Positions 1 to 9,139 of a DNA stretch of 64,000 nt are shown one piece after another (position 1 is the first letter of the stretch; each line of letters opens with the position of its first letter). The stretch spans positions 248,001-312,000 of the forward strand of contig NZ_FOIQ01000003.1 of the NCBI RefSeq assembly GCF_900110895.1. The letters run 5' to 3'. This DNA comes from Prevotella aff. ruminicola Tc2-24 (GTDB lineage: Bacteria > Bacteroidota > Bacteroidia > Bacteroidales > Bacteroidaceae). The translations under genes and the position numbers were made by a program. The notes under the pieces are model-generated. The model made no database searches. It was not told the DNA's origin and saw only the letters and a list, made by a program, of their open reading frames with translations.

Positions 1-102
1 TATAAAAGTATAAAAAAGGTTAAATACCACATCTCTTATGCAAGGTTTCCGGCTCTGCAGTGGTTAGAGTAGAAAAATCATTCTACAAATCGACAAACGA
101 AA

Positions 103-627
103 ATGAAAAAGGTTCTATTTTATCTATTGGGCACATTGGTGCTCATACTTTGCAGCTGTTCGTCGGGCGACAGTTTTCTGGCACAGATGGGACAGACATC
201 GCTCAGAAACGTATGGCACAGCGACTGCCAATACCATACGCTTACGCGTAATACGATCCCAGAGCCTACTCGGCTGAGACTCACCTACCACGAGGATACT
301 CAGTCGATATCAGGCGAGTACCTCGACTACCGCGTGAACTGCGCCTACACCGACGCCGGCATGAAGATCGAGGTGAAAGACAACGGCACCATCCTACTGA
401 ACCCTTGGGTCGAAACGGATAACACGGCCAACTGTATCTGCAATGTGAACATCTACTTCACCATCGAGAACATCACGGCGCAGCGCTTCCGCCTGGTGCT
501 GAACCAGTGCACAGCTGTCATCATGGATGAGGACGGCACGACCCACGAGGAGACGTGGACCGACTACGACGGCTTCGTGTCGTTCAAGGAGAGGAACACC
601 ATCCTGATTACCCCGTCTGGAGAATAA
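103..627 (+). CDS. Small hypothetical lipoprotein
   Basis: A 174-residue protein of unknown function. The N-terminus (MKKVLFYLLGTLVLILCSC) is a lipoprotein signal peptide with a lipobox-like LCSC ending at Cys19, so it should be lipid-anchored in the envelope. The rest is soluble, with short beta-strand-like segments and several Cys residues (NCAY, ANCICN) that could form disulfides. No domain is recognised. It stands alone on the plus strand and converges on the deaminase gene, with a perfect palindrome between them. The ATG at 103 follows an A-rich stretch. The gene is convincing; the function is unknown. Confidence 0.75.
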   Translation: MKKVLFYLLGTLVLILCSCSSGDSFLAQMGQTSLRNVWHSDCQYHTLTRNTIPEPTRLRLTYHEDTQSISGEYLDYRVNCAYTDAGMKIEVKDNGTILLNPWVETDNTANCICNVNIYFTIENITAQRFRLVLNQCTAVIMDEDGTTHEETWTDYDGFVSFKERNTILITPSGE

Positions 628-644
628 AAAAGACTGTTCTTACG

Positions 645-672
645 GCCCATCGTCATCGTGATGACGATGGGC
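645..672. terminator. 28-nt perfect palindrome between convergent genes
   Basis: Arms GCCCATCGTCATC (645-657) and GATGACGATGGGC (660-672) pair perfectly around a two-base centre. It lies 18 bases after the lipoprotein stop and 52 bases before the end of the deaminase gene. No clear T-tract follows on either strand, so it may act as a bidirectional hairpin or a protein-binding palindrome rather than a classical intrinsic terminator. Confidence 0.5.
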
Positions 673-723
673 GCTCTGTGCAGCTATGGTGACGAGTGGA
701 TACACAGGATCAGTGAGCCATGC

Positions 724-1206
724 TCAGTATTCGGTCTTGTCGTCTTTTTCCTGCCAGAGGCGGAAGGTGCGGAGGGCTTCGTCGCGCAGCAGAGGAATAA
801 TGGGGACGGTGCGTTTAGCGAGAGGCTTGTCAAGTTCCTCGTAGATGAAGTCGTCGGCGAAATCGATGTCTCGGGCGTCTTTTCGGGTGTTACCATAGAA
901 GATACGACTGATACGGGCCCAGTAGATGGCACCGAGACACATCGGACAAGGCTCACACGAGGTATAGATGGTGCAGCCAGTGAGATCGAAGGTGCCTAGC
1001 TTGCGACAGGCCTCACGGATGGTGTTCACCTCGGCATGAGCAGTAGGATCCTGATCGATGGTCACGCTATTGCTGCTACCGGCGATGATCTCACCGTCTT
1101 TCACGATGACGGCTCCGAAGGGACCGCCACCACGTAGCACGCTCTCGTCGGCCAGTCGGATGGCCTCACGCATGAAATGTTTGTCTTTATCTGTGATTTG
1201 TTTCAT
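724..1206 (-). CDS. Nucleoside/guanine deaminase (GuaD-like, CMP/dCMP deaminase fold)
   Basis: A 160-residue cytosolic zinc deaminase. The catalytic signature is complete: HAEVN gives the zinc-binding His and the proton-shuttle Glu, and PCPMC gives the two zinc-binding Cys. The length, the EPCPMCLGAIYWARI segment and the C-terminal tail resemble bacterial guanine deaminase of the GuaD type (guanine to xanthine) more than TadA, which edits tRNA-Arg and is essential. TadA cannot be fully excluded without an alignment. The start lies 12 bases after the panE stop on the same strand, so the two are probably co-transcribed, although their pathways are unrelated. Confidence 0.85.
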   Translation of the reverse strand: MKQITDKDKHFMREAIRLADESVLRGGGPFGAVIVKDGEIIAGSSNSVTIDQDPTAHAEVNTIREACRKLGTFDLTGCTIYTSCEPCPMCLGAIYWARISRIFYGNTRKDARDIDFADDFIYEELDKPLAKRTVPIIPLLRDEALRTFRLWQEKDDKTEY

Positions 1207-1218
1207 CGTATGGTCGGG

Positions 1219-2142
1219 TTATTTGGATTCTGGAAGATAGCCTGACTGCAGGAAGCGGAGCTCGGCCTCGAGCATCTCAAGTTTCGGCATACGGTAACCT
1301 GCCTCACAGGCGATCTCGATAGGACGACTATAGATATAATGGATCTCCATCTGCCGATGGAAATCGTAGTCAAGTTTCATCGATGGAGAATATGGTGTCA
1401 TGTTGTCGGTCATCTCAATCATCTTGTCGACAAAAGTATCATCGAGGGCTTCGACGCCGAGGTGACGAGCGGCCCCCACGACTTCCATCATCAGGTCGCG
1501 AATGAGTCGACGGGTGGCCGGCTGTTTCAGCAGCAGGTCGGTCTGAGTATTCAACGCGACGGTCATACCGTTGAACGGCATATTCCACACGGCTTTTTTC
1601 CAACGCGCCTCCTGATAGTCGACGGCACCAGCCTCAACACCAGCGGCATTGAAGTCGTCAAGCAACTGTTGGAACAAGTGTTCATCACGGCAGGAAAAAT
1701 TGCCGAAGTTAATCTGTCCGTAACACTGGTGACTCACACGTCCGGGCTCGGTTTTGGCCGAACAAATAAACGCCAGTCCGGCAGCAAGCTGCAAATCCGG
1801 GAAGAGTTGCTGCAGATCGGACTCGACACCGATACCGTTTTGTATCAGGACAACCAGCGTATGGAGATGGAGCAACGGCCGGAGCATCTCAGGCAGAAGA
1901 TGGTTGTTGGTCGACTTCAGACATACAAGCACGACATCGCAGGGTGGCATCTCGGTCGTGGTATGATAAGCGTTCACATGGTCTATATGGAAGGAACCGT
2001 CACAAGAGTCAATCTGCAAACCGTTCTTTTTGACATAGTCATAGTCGCTATGGAACAGGAAATGAACGTCTTGTCCGCTCTTGGCCAGTTTCCCGCCATA
2101 ATAGCCGCCAATGGCACCTGTTCCTATAATTCCGTATTTCAT
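1219..2142 (-). CDS. panE: 2-dehydropantoate 2-reductase (ketopantoate reductase)
   Basis: A 307-residue NADPH-dependent reductase making pantoate from ketopantoate for pantothenate and coenzyme A synthesis. The N-terminus MKYGIIGTGAIGGYYGG carries the Rossmann GxGxxG nucleotide site. The middle has VCLKSTNN, matching the family's conserved lysine region, and KKAVWNMPFNG matches the Lys/Asn segment that opens the helical ApbA C-terminal domain. The length is normal for the family. It is divergent from dxs, sharing a 101-base intergenic region, and precedes the deaminase gene. panB and panC are not in the window. ApbA/PanE family membership is solid; the substrate is inferred. Confidence 0.88.
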   Translation of the reverse strand: MKYGIIGTGAIGGYYGGKLAKSGQDVHFLFHSDYDYVKKNGLQIDSCDGSFHIDHVNAYHTTTEMPPCDVVLVCLKSTNNHLLPEMLRPLLHLHTLVVLIQNGIGVESDLQQLFPDLQLAAGLAFICSAKTEPGRVSHQCYGQINFGNFSCRDEHLFQQLLDDFNAAGVEAGAVDYQEARWKKAVWNMPFNGMTVALNTQTDLLLKQPATRRLIRDLMMEVVGAARHLGVEALDDTFVDKMIEMTDNMTPYSPSMKLDYDFHRQMEIHYIYSRPIEIACEAGYRMPKLEMLEAELRFLQSGYLPESK

Positions 2143-2190
2143 ATCCTCAAAATGCTAAAATAATATCTGCATGCAAAATTAATGATTTTT

Positions 2191-2222
2191 TTTGTATCTT
2201 TGATAAAAAAAGCATATCTTTG
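2191..2222 (+). promoter_or_regulatory. Bacteroidetes-type promoter for dxs
   Basis: TTTG at 2191-2194 is followed after exactly 20 bases by TATCTTTG at 2215-2222, an excellent match to the Bacteroidetes primary sigma consensus. Transcription should begin near 2229, leaving a leader of only about 15 bases before the GTG start at 2244. Confidence 0.75.
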
Positions 2223-2243
2223 CACAAAAATACTGAAGATTAA

Positions 2244-4151
2244 GTGGACAAAAACGAATTTACACTACTCAACAAGATACAATCCCCAGAAGATCTGCGC
2301 AAGCTATCCGTAGACGAGCTACCTTTGGTGTGCAAGGAACTGAGACAAGACATCGTGGAAGAGTTGTCGGTAAACCCCGGTCATCTGGCTTCCAGTCTGG
2401 GCGTAGCAGAGATTACCGTAGCACTACATTATGTTTATGATACACCCGACGACCGTATCGTATGGGATGTAGGTCATCAGGCCTACGGGCATAAAATCCT
2501 GACCGGTCGTCGTGAGCAGTTCTGCACGAACCGCAAGTTGGGTGGCCTCAAGCCCTTCCCTTCACCCACGGAAAGCGAGTACGACACATTTGCCTGCGGA
2601 CATGCCAGCAACTCCGTTTCTGCGGCGCTGGGTATGGCCGTCGCTGCCAAGTTGGAGCATAACAACAAGCGCCATGTGGTGGCTGTCATCGGCGATGGTG
2701 CCATGAGTGGAGGTTTGGCCTTCGAGGGACTGAACAATGTGTCATCATCGCCCAATGACCTGCTGATCATCCTCAACGATAACAACATGTCTATCGATCG
2801 CTCTGTGGGCGGCATGAAACAATATCTGATTGGTCTCAGCACAAATGAGACCTATAATGCCATTCGTTTTAAGGCTGCGCGCTGGCTGCACGGCAGAGGT
2901 ATGCTCAGTGAGGACCGTCGCAAAGGTCTCATCCGTCTGACGAATGCCATGAAAAGCGCCATCTCGCATCAGCAGAACGTTTTTGAAGGCATGAACATCC
3001 GTTACTTCGGTCCCTTCGACGGTCACGACATAAAAGAGTTGGTACGTATCCTCCGTCAGATGAAGGATATGAAAGGGCCGAAGCTGTTGCACCTGCATAC
3101 ACAGAAAGGACACGGCTATGCACCGGCCGAGAAGGATGTCACCACCTGGCATGCACCGGGCAAGTTCAACCCAGACACTGGCGAACGCCTTGTGGACAAC
3201 GATCCCAACAAACCACAGAAATATCAGGATGTGTTCGGGCATACGCTTCTGGAACTGGCCAAACAGAATCCGAAGATCGTCGGTGTGACGCCAGCCATGC
3301 CATCGGGCTGTTCAATGAATATCATGATGAAGGAGATGCCCGATCGTACCTTCGACGTAGGCATCGCTGAAGGGCATGCCGTCACGTTCTCAGGTGGTAT
3401 GGCTAAAGACGGACTGTTGCCCTTCTGCAATATCTATAGCGCCTTTGCACAACGTGCATTCGACAATATCATCCACGACGTGGCACTGCTCAACCTGAAC
3501 GTGGTGCTCTGCTTCGACCGCGCAGGGCTCGTAGGCGAGGACGGAGCCACCCATCATGGGGCCTTCGACCTGGCTGCCCTCAGGCCGATACCCAATCTGA
3601 CCATCTCGTCGCCAATGGACGAACATGAGTTGCGCAGGTTGATGTATACCGCACAGTTGCCCGACAAGGGACCTTTCGTGATACGTTACCCAAGAGGCGG
3701 TGGTGTGCTGCAGGACTGGCGCTGCCCGTTTGAGGAAATTGCCGTAGGCACAGGTCGTAAGCTGAAAGACGGCAGCGATGTGGCCGTCCTGAGCATCGGT
3801 CCGATTGGAAATAATGTAACGGAAGCGATTAAAAGGATGCAGGAGATGGGAGACAAGAGTATGGGATCGGTCTCCGTAGCCCACTATGACATGCGTTTCC
3901 TGAAGCCTATCGACGAGCAGATCCTCGAAGAGGTGGGAAAGAAATTTCGCCGCATAGTCACTGTCGAGAATGGTACAAAGAAAGGCGGACTAGGTTCGGC
4001 TGTATTAGAGTGGATGAACGACCATGGCTATCATCCAGAGGTGATACGTCTTGGATTACCAGACGAGTTTGTAGAGCACGGAAAGGTGTCGGAACTACAA
4101 AAGATTGTTGGTCTCGACGAGGAAAGCATTATCAAGGCCATCGTCAGCTGA
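2244..4151 (+). CDS. dxs: 1-deoxy-D-xylulose-5-phosphate synthase
   Basis: A 635-residue thiamine-diphosphate enzyme condensing pyruvate and glyceraldehyde 3-phosphate, the first step of the MEP isoprenoid pathway; the product also feeds thiamine thiazole synthesis, which this window encodes at 25.5-32 kb. The TPP-binding motif runs from GDGAMSGG to LNDNNMSID (about residues 150-183). A transketolase central domain with the [11 protein letters not shown] segment and a C-terminal transketolase domain with [10 protein letters not shown] follow. Full length for the family. The start codon is GTG; a good promoter sits just upstream. trkA follows after 55 bases on the same strand, so read-through is plausible. 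Confidence 0.96.
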   Translation: MDKNEFTLLNKIQSPEDLRKLSVDELPLVCKELRQDIVEELSVNPGHLASSLGVAEITVALHYVYDTPDDRIVWDVGHQAYGHKILTGRREQFCTNRKLGGLKPFPSPTESEYDTFACGHASNSVSAALGMAVAAKLEHNNKRHVVAVIGDGAMSGGLAFEGLNNVSSSPNDLLIILNDNNMSIDRSVGGMKQYLIGLSTNETYNAIRFKAARWLHGRGMLSEDRRKGLIRLTNAMKSAISHQQNVFEGMNIRYFGPFDGHDIKELVRILRQMKDMKGPKLLHLHTQKGHGYAPAEKDVTTWHAPGKFNPDTGERLVDNDPNKPQKYQDVFGHTLLELAKQNPKIVGVTPAMPSGCSMNIMMKEMPDRTFDVGIAEGHAVTFSGGMAKDGLLPFCNIYSAFAQRAFDNIIHDVALLNLNVVLCFDRAGLVGEDGATHHGAFDLAALRPIPNLTISSPMDEHELRRLMYTAQLPDKGPFVIRYPRGGGVLQDWRCPFEEIAVGTGRKLKDGSDVAVLSIGPIGNNVTEAIKRMQEMGDKSMGSVSVAHYDMRFLKPIDEQILEEVGKKFRRIVTVENGTKKGGLGSAVLEWMNDHGYHPEVIRLGLPDEFVEHGKVSELQKIVGLDEESIIKAIVS

Positions 4152-4206
4152 GGATTAAAAATCCGAGATGATATAATTACGATTTGTCATCATTAATTAG
4201 AACGAT

Positions 4207-5562
4207 ATGAAGGTTGTAATAGTCGGTGCAGGTGCCGTTGGTACTCATCTGTCGAAACTGCTGTCGCGAGAGCATCAGGACTGTGTGCTCATCGACGACA
4301 ATGAGGAGAGATTGGGCGCACTCAGCGAGTATGACGTGATGACCTATAATGCATCACCCACGAGCATCAAGGTGCTGAAAGAGGCTGGAGTGCAGCATGC
4401 AGATCTCTTTGTGGGGGTTACCCCCGAGGAGACGACCAACCTGACAGCGTGCATGATTGCACATCATTTGGGTGCGAAGAAAACCGTGGCGCGTATCGAT
4501 AACTACGAATACTTGAGTCCACAGAACAAGGATTTCTTTAGGAACATGGGCATCGATTCGCTCATTTACCCGGAGGTGCTGGCCGCCATCGATATCAACA
4601 ACGGTCTGAAACTCTCCTGGGTGCGTCAACGCTGGGACGTACACGACGGGGCCCTCACACTACTCGGCATCAAACTGCGCGAGACGGCAGAGATACTCAA
4701 CCAACCGTTGCGCGACCTCTGTGGTCCCGACGACCCTTATCATATTGTGGCTATCAAACGTGATGAGGAGACGATTATCCCTGGTGGACTTGACGAGTTG
4801 CGCGTAGGCGACCTGGCCTATTTCATGACTACACAGGAATACATTCCTTATATTCGGAAGATTGTGGGCAAGGAGCACTATGCCGACGTCAAGAACGTCA
4901 TCGTGATGGGCGGTGACAAGACATCGGTCAGAGCAGCCTTGACAGCTCCCGACTATATGAACGTGAAGATCATCGAGAAAAACGCCGAGCGTTGTGAGAA
5001 ACTTAATGAACTCCTTGGTGACAGTGACACGATGGTGATTCATGGTGACGGACGCGACCTCGGCCTGCTCGAGGAAGAAGGCATCCGTAATACACAGGCC
5101 TTCGTAGCTCTCACTGGCAATGCCGAGACCAATATCCTGGCCTGTCTGACGGCCAAGCGCTTGGGTGTACGTAAGACAGTGGCCATGGTAGAGAACCTTG
5201 ACTACGTGAAGATGGCCGAGGAACTGGATATCGGCACGATCATCAACAAGATGACAATTGCCGCCAGTCATATCTTCCAGATGATGCTCGATGCCGACGT
5301 GAGCAACCTACGTTCGCTGATGCTCGTCGATTCAGAGGTGGCCGAGTTCATAGCCGCCGAGGGGTCAAAGGTGACTAAGAAACCTGTTAAGGACCTTGGC
5401 CTACCGTTTGGTACGACCATCGGTGGACTGGTCCGCAAGGGTGTCGGTATGCTGGTCAACGGCAACTCACAGATCGAGGCTGGCGACTCCGTCATGGTTT
5501 TCTGCCATGAAGCAAAGCTCAACAATATCGAGAAATTCTTCAAAAAGAACGCGATATGGTAA
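4207..5562 (+). CDS. trkA: Trk potassium uptake regulatory subunit TrkA
   Basis: A 451-residue cytoplasmic NAD(H)-binding gating subunit of the Trk potassium transporter. It has the tandem arrangement of full-length TrkA: RCK_N (about 1-120, MKVVIVGAGAVGTHL with GxGxxG), RCK_C (about 140-225), a second RCK_N (about 230-350, starting VIVMGGDKTSVRAAL) and a second RCK_C (about 370-451). In the second half the nucleotide loop is degenerate (GGDKTS), as is common for the non-canonical repeat. Its end overlaps trkH by 7 bases, which implies translational coupling with the membrane subunit. Confidence 0.95.
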   Translation: MKVVIVGAGAVGTHLSKLLSREHQDCVLIDDNEERLGALSEYDVMTYNASPTSIKVLKEAGVQHADLFVGVTPEETTNLTACMIAHHLGAKKTVARIDNYEYLSPQNKDFFRNMGIDSLIYPEVLAAIDINNGLKLSWVRQRWDVHDGALTLLGIKLRETAEILNQPLRDLCGPDDPYHIVAIKRDEETIIPGGLDELRVGDLAYFMTTQEYIPYIRKIVGKEHYADVKNVIVMGGDKTSVRAALTAPDYMNVKIIEKNAERCEKLNELLGDSDTMVIHGDGRDLGLLEEEGIRNTQAFVALTGNAETNILACLTAKRLGVRKTVAMVENLDYVKMAEELDIGTIINKMTIAASHIFQMMLDADVSNLRSLMLVDSEVAEFIAAEGSKVTKKPVKDLGLPFGTTIGGLVRKGVGMLVNGNSQIEAGDSVMVFCHEAKLNNIEKFFKKNAIW

Positions 5563-7013
5563 ACTTCCGTATCATCAGTAAGATCATCGGCTCCCTGCTG
5601 TTTATCGAGGGATTCTTCATGGCCTGGTGTGTAGCCCTCTCGTTCTACCACCATGAGGACGACTGCTACGCCTTTGTGCTATCGATGTTACTGACATTCG
5701 GAAGTGGCTTCTTTTTCCTTTATCTCGGTCGTAATTCAGAAAATATACTCAGTCGTCGTGACGCTTACGTGGTTGTGACCGCTGCCTGGGTTGTATTCTC
5801 TTTCTATGGCATGTTCCCATTCCTCCTTCACGGTTGTATTCCTAGTGTAACCGATGCTTTCTTTGAGTCTACATCAGGTTTCACCACCACAGGAGCGACG
5901 ATCCTAGACAACGTGGAGGTACTCCCACATGGCATTCTATTCTGGCGATCGTTGATGCAGTGGATAGGCGGATTAGGAATCGTATTCTTCACCATCGCCA
6001 TCCTCCCCTCTCTGGTAGGCGGAAGTGTAAAGGTGTTCGCAGCAGAGGCCACCGGTCCCATCAAGGCAAAGATGCACCCGCGACTATCTACCACAGCCAA
6101 GTGGATATGGAGCATCTATCTTCTGCTCACCGTCGCATGCGGTCTGTCGTTCTTGTGTGCTGGTATGAACTGGTTCGAGGCTCTGAATTACTCCATGACG
6201 ACGACGGCTACAGGCGGATTCGCCATCCATAATGAGAGTACGGAGTTCTTCCACTCACCCACCATCGACTACATATCGATCATATTCCAGTTTCTATCGG
6301 GAATCAACTTCACATTATTATATGTGAGCACCATTAAACTGAAGCCGAAATCGCTGTTCACCAACTCCGAATTCAAGTTGTATATCAGTATCGTTTTGGG
6401 AGCAACATTATGGATCATGTACCTTCTCATCAGCAGGATGGGCTATGATCTGGAGCACGCATTCCGGAGTTCTTTGTTCCAAGTCGTCTCCTTTATGACC
6501 ACCACCGGTATGTTCAATGAGGATGCAGGCACATGGCCTCACATCACATGGGTCATCTTGGGTGTCGTGATGTATATGGGAGCATGTGCCGGTAGCACGA
6601 GCGGCGGTTTCAAGTGTATCAGAGGTGTGATGCTGCTGAAAGTGGTACGCAACAATTTCCGCCAGATCTTGCACCCGAACGCAGTATTGCCCGTGAAGGT
6701 CAACGGACAAAACATTCCCCAGTCGAAACTTATCGCCTTATTCGCGTTTTTCACATTGACTATTATGATGGTCATTGTCACCGCTACGATTATGATTGTG
6801 GCAGGAATAGACAACACGAATGCTATTACAATAGCCTTGAGTTGCGTCAGTAATGTCGGTCCGACCCTAGGTACACAGATCGGTCCCGTCATGTCATGGT
6901 CCATCCTTCCCGACTTCATCAAGTGGATCCTCTGTCTGCTCATGCTGATGGGTCGTTTGGAGATTATGACTGTACTGGTACTCTTCACGCGTAGCTTCTG
7001 GAAAGAAAATTGA
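5556..7013 (+). CDS. trkH: Trk potassium uptake membrane subunit TrkH
   Basis: A 485-residue integral membrane potassium channel subunit. All four selectivity-filter P-loops are visible: STSGFTTTGAT, TTTATGGFAIH, SFMTTTGMFNE and CVSNVGPTLG, each with the central Gly. About ten hydrophobic helices surround them. The length is normal. It overlaps trkA by 7 bases and so forms a complete Trk system. manA follows 33 bases later and may be read through. Confidence is high for both family and role. Confidence 0.95.
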   Translation: MVNFRIISKIIGSLLFIEGFFMAWCVALSFYHHEDDCYAFVLSMLLTFGSGFFFLYLGRNSENILSRRDAYVVVTAAWVVFSFYGMFPFLLHGCIPSVTDAFFESTSGFTTTGATILDNVEVLPHGILFWRSLMQWIGGLGIVFFTIAILPSLVGGSVKVFAAEATGPIKAKMHPRLSTTAKWIWSIYLLLTVACGLSFLCAGMNWFEALNYSMTTTATGGFAIHNESTEFFHSPTIDYISIIFQFLSGINFTLLYVSTIKLKPKSLFTNSEFKLYISIVLGATLWIMYLLISRMGYDLEHAFRSSLFQVVSFMTTTGMFNEDAGTWPHITWVILGVVMYMGACAGSTSGGFKCIRGVMLLKVVRNNFRQILHPNAVLPVKVNGQNIPQSKLIALFAFFTLTIMMVIVTATIMIVAGIDNTNAITIALSCVSNVGPTLGTQIGPVMSWSILPDFIKWILCLLMLMGRLEIMTVLVLFTRSFWKEN

Positions 7014-7046
7014 TTATATCAAAATACCATAAACAATACCAAGACA

Positions 7047-8000
7047 ATGTACAAATTTGAACCACTATTGAAACAAACGCTATGGGGGGGCAATAAGATC
7101 ATCCCCTTCAAGCATCTGGACACACAGTTGGAGCATGTCGGCGAGAGCTGGGAGATCTCCGGTGTCGCCGGCAGCGAAACTATCGTCGCCAACGGGAGAT
7201 ACAAAGGACTCACGCTGAACGAACTAGTTCGGACAGAGCAAGCTCGTCTCGTCGGCCGTAACAACTACGAACGTTTCGGTGACGAGTTCCCCCTGCTCAT
7301 CAAGTTCATCGATGCCCGTCAGGATCTCAGCATACAGGTCCATCCCAGCGATGAGGTCGCCCGTCGTCAAGGCAGAAGCAGAGGCAAAACAGAAATGTGG
7401 TATGCCCTGGAGAGTACCCCTGGTGCCATGCTCTACAATGGTCTGAAGCAACAGATTACCCCCGAGCGCTACCAACAGATGGTTGCCGACGACACCATCT
7501 GTGATGCCCTTGCCCAATACCCCGTCAGTGAAGGCGACGTATTCTTCATCCCCGCCGGACGTATCCATGCTATCGGTGCCGGTTGTTTCGTGGCAGAGAT
7601 CCAACAGACATCCGACGTCACTTACCGCATCTACGACTTCAAGCGTAAGGACAAGGACGGTCACTACCGTGAGCTTCACACCCGTGAAGCCGCTGAAGCT
7701 ATCGACTATACCGTGCTCGACAACTATCGCACATCGTACACGCCCCAGAAGAACGAAGGGCAGCAACTGGTCGACTGTCCCTATTTCACCACGGCCGTCT
7801 ACGACCTTACCGAGCCGATGACCATAGATTATACCGAACTCGACTCGTTCGTCATCTTGATAGCCGTCAAGGGCGAAGGTACCATCACCGACGACGATGA
7901 AATGCTACCGCTACAGGCGGGCGACACCATCCTTCTCCCTGCCACCACCGGTAGGGTCGTCGTCGAGGGTGAAATAAAGTTTCTGGAAACTTTTGTATAG
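7047..8000 (+). CDS. manA: Mannose-6-phosphate isomerase, class I (short form)
   Basis: A 317-residue zinc cupin enzyme interconverting mannose 6-phosphate and fructose 6-phosphate, linking mannose use to GDP-mannose and glycan synthesis. The zinc-binding QVHPSDEVA motif appears at about residues 92-100, FFIPAGRIHAIG supplies a further His, and VAEIQQTSDVTYRIYDF with its conserved Arg follows. The short length matches the class I enzymes of Firmicutes and Bacteroidetes, which lack the long insertion of the E. coli enzyme. It is the last rightward gene before the opposing defence-like pair. Confidence 0.9.
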   Translation: MYKFEPLLKQTLWGGNKIIPFKHLDTQLEHVGESWEISGVAGSETIVANGRYKGLTLNELVRTEQARLVGRNNYERFGDEFPLLIKFIDARQDLSIQVHPSDEVARRQGRSRGKTEMWYALESTPGAMLYNGLKQQITPERYQQMVADDTICDALAQYPVSEGDVFFIPAGRIHAIGAGCFVAEIQQTSDVTYRIYDFKRKDKDGHYRELHTREAAEAIDYTVLDNYRTSYTPQKNEGQQLVDCPYFTTAVYDLTEPMTIDYTELDSFVILIAVKGEGTITDDDEMLPLQAGDTILLPATTGRVVVEGEIKFLETFV

Positions 8001-8104
8001 ACTTATACAGCTGGTGTCATGAGCGATGCTAGGCCATAAAGAGCTTTTTATGCTTGGGGGACGAAGGGGCAGAGCGTAAGCCAATGAGCAAACCATATAC
8101 GAAA

Positions 8105-9118
8105 CTATTCGGAAAGATAATTACGAATATCATCCTGTAACCGTCGAAACTGGTCAGAGAACACATAACCAGTGTTTTTCTTGAGCATCACCTTAATGTC
8201 CTGCAGCGAGTTTTCGTAGCAGGACATTTCATTTCGTTTCTGCGTACGGTGGGCCGAGGCATGATAAATCTCGTTCTGACGCTCCTGCCTAAGCAGGTTG
8301 CATACCTTCGACAGGATGGGCGACACCACCGTGTCAAACAAGTGATGCCCCTGCATATAGAGATAGGTCGTCTGCGGTGTCACACCCAGTGACATGATTT
8401 CATTCTTCGTGGCCAGATACTCCTCTTTCGCATCCGGGAACAGACGCTGCAATTCGTTGATCTTCGTGTGCACCTTCCGTCTCACATTGGCAATCGAGGG
8501 CACGGGGTTATGCACGTTGAAGCCTCCCGGGTCAGCGATACGGTTGAAGTCCGTGATAGAAAACTTCGGGTAGTTACCGTTACGATATAGCATTATCGAC
8601 CACACGAACAACGGGAACAGGGCCTCACTGAACTGCTCGAAATACCCACGGAAATCGAAGATGCGATGATCATTGAGCGTCACCGACACGCACACGTTAT
8701 GCAGTGATGGTGCATAACACTGGTAGTTCTCAATGGCATAGACATACGTATGAAACACGTACGGACTCTCCAACACACGCCTCGACTGCGCCGTACGCCC
8801 CTGTATCAGATAATCGTAGTCTGCATCCACGCAAGCGATCATATCCCTGCCCAGCGGTTCGTCCCCTTGCCGGCCCTCCCCTTCAAGGAAGTTCATCAAC
8901 ACAGACTTCTTACCACGCGTCAGGTTCACCTTCGACGGCAGCATCACCTCGAAGTATCGCTTGTCGTTCTCGAACTCCGAGAGCACCGTCCGCCAGAAAT
9001 AGATATCATCATAGCTCTCAACATAAGCCACTATCCGACGCCGAGCCTTCTTCGAGGTGAGCGCATTCGCCGCCTCGAAATACTTGCTGTTCAGGTTATC
9101 CCTCAGTCTCCTTGCCAT
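8105..9118 (-). CDS. DUF4435 (Toprim-like) protein, candidate AriB-type effector
   Basis: A 337-residue cytosolic protein of the DUF4435 family. Near the N-terminus IVAYVESYDDIYFW gives the acidic Glu34 typical of a Toprim-like fold, and ACVDADYDYL supplies Asp98 and Asp100, the DxD metal pair. The YVYAIENYQC segment is the family's conserved IEN motif. In the PARIS anti-phage system a DUF4435 Toprim protein (AriB) is held by an ABC-type ATPase (AriA) and released as a nuclease when a phage trigger is sensed. Here it is encoded 21 bases after such an ATPase on the same strand. Homology to DUF4435 is clear; a defence role is inferred from the pairing. Confidence 0.75.
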   Translation of the reverse strand: MARRLRDNLNSKYFEAANALTSKKARRRIVAYVESYDDIYFWRTVLSEFENDKRYFEVMLPSKVNLTRGKKSVLMNFLEGEGRQGDEPLGRDMIACVDADYDYLIQGRTAQSRRVLESPYVFHTYVYAIENYQCYAPSLHNVCVSVTLNDHRIFDFRGYFEQFSEALFPLFVWSIMLYRNGNYPKFSITDFNRIADPGGFNVHNPVPSIANVRRKVHTKINELQRLFPDAKEEYLATKNEIMSLGVTPQTTYLYMQGHHLFDTVVSPILSKVCNLLRQERQNEIYHASAHRTQKRNEMSCYENSLQDIKVMLKKNTGYVFSDQFRRLQDDIRNYLSE

Positions 9119-9139
9119 CCCACATCAACTGCCTATTCC

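Noticed and set aside
1..102. Possible upstream gene at the left edge
   Set aside because: Only AT-rich noncoding sequence is seen; a 63-codon frame from 60 overlaps the lipoprotein in another frame and has no features.
1339..2163. 274-codon plus-strand frame opposite panE
   Set aside because: panE has the Rossmann motif and full length on the minus strand; the shadow has no recognisable features.
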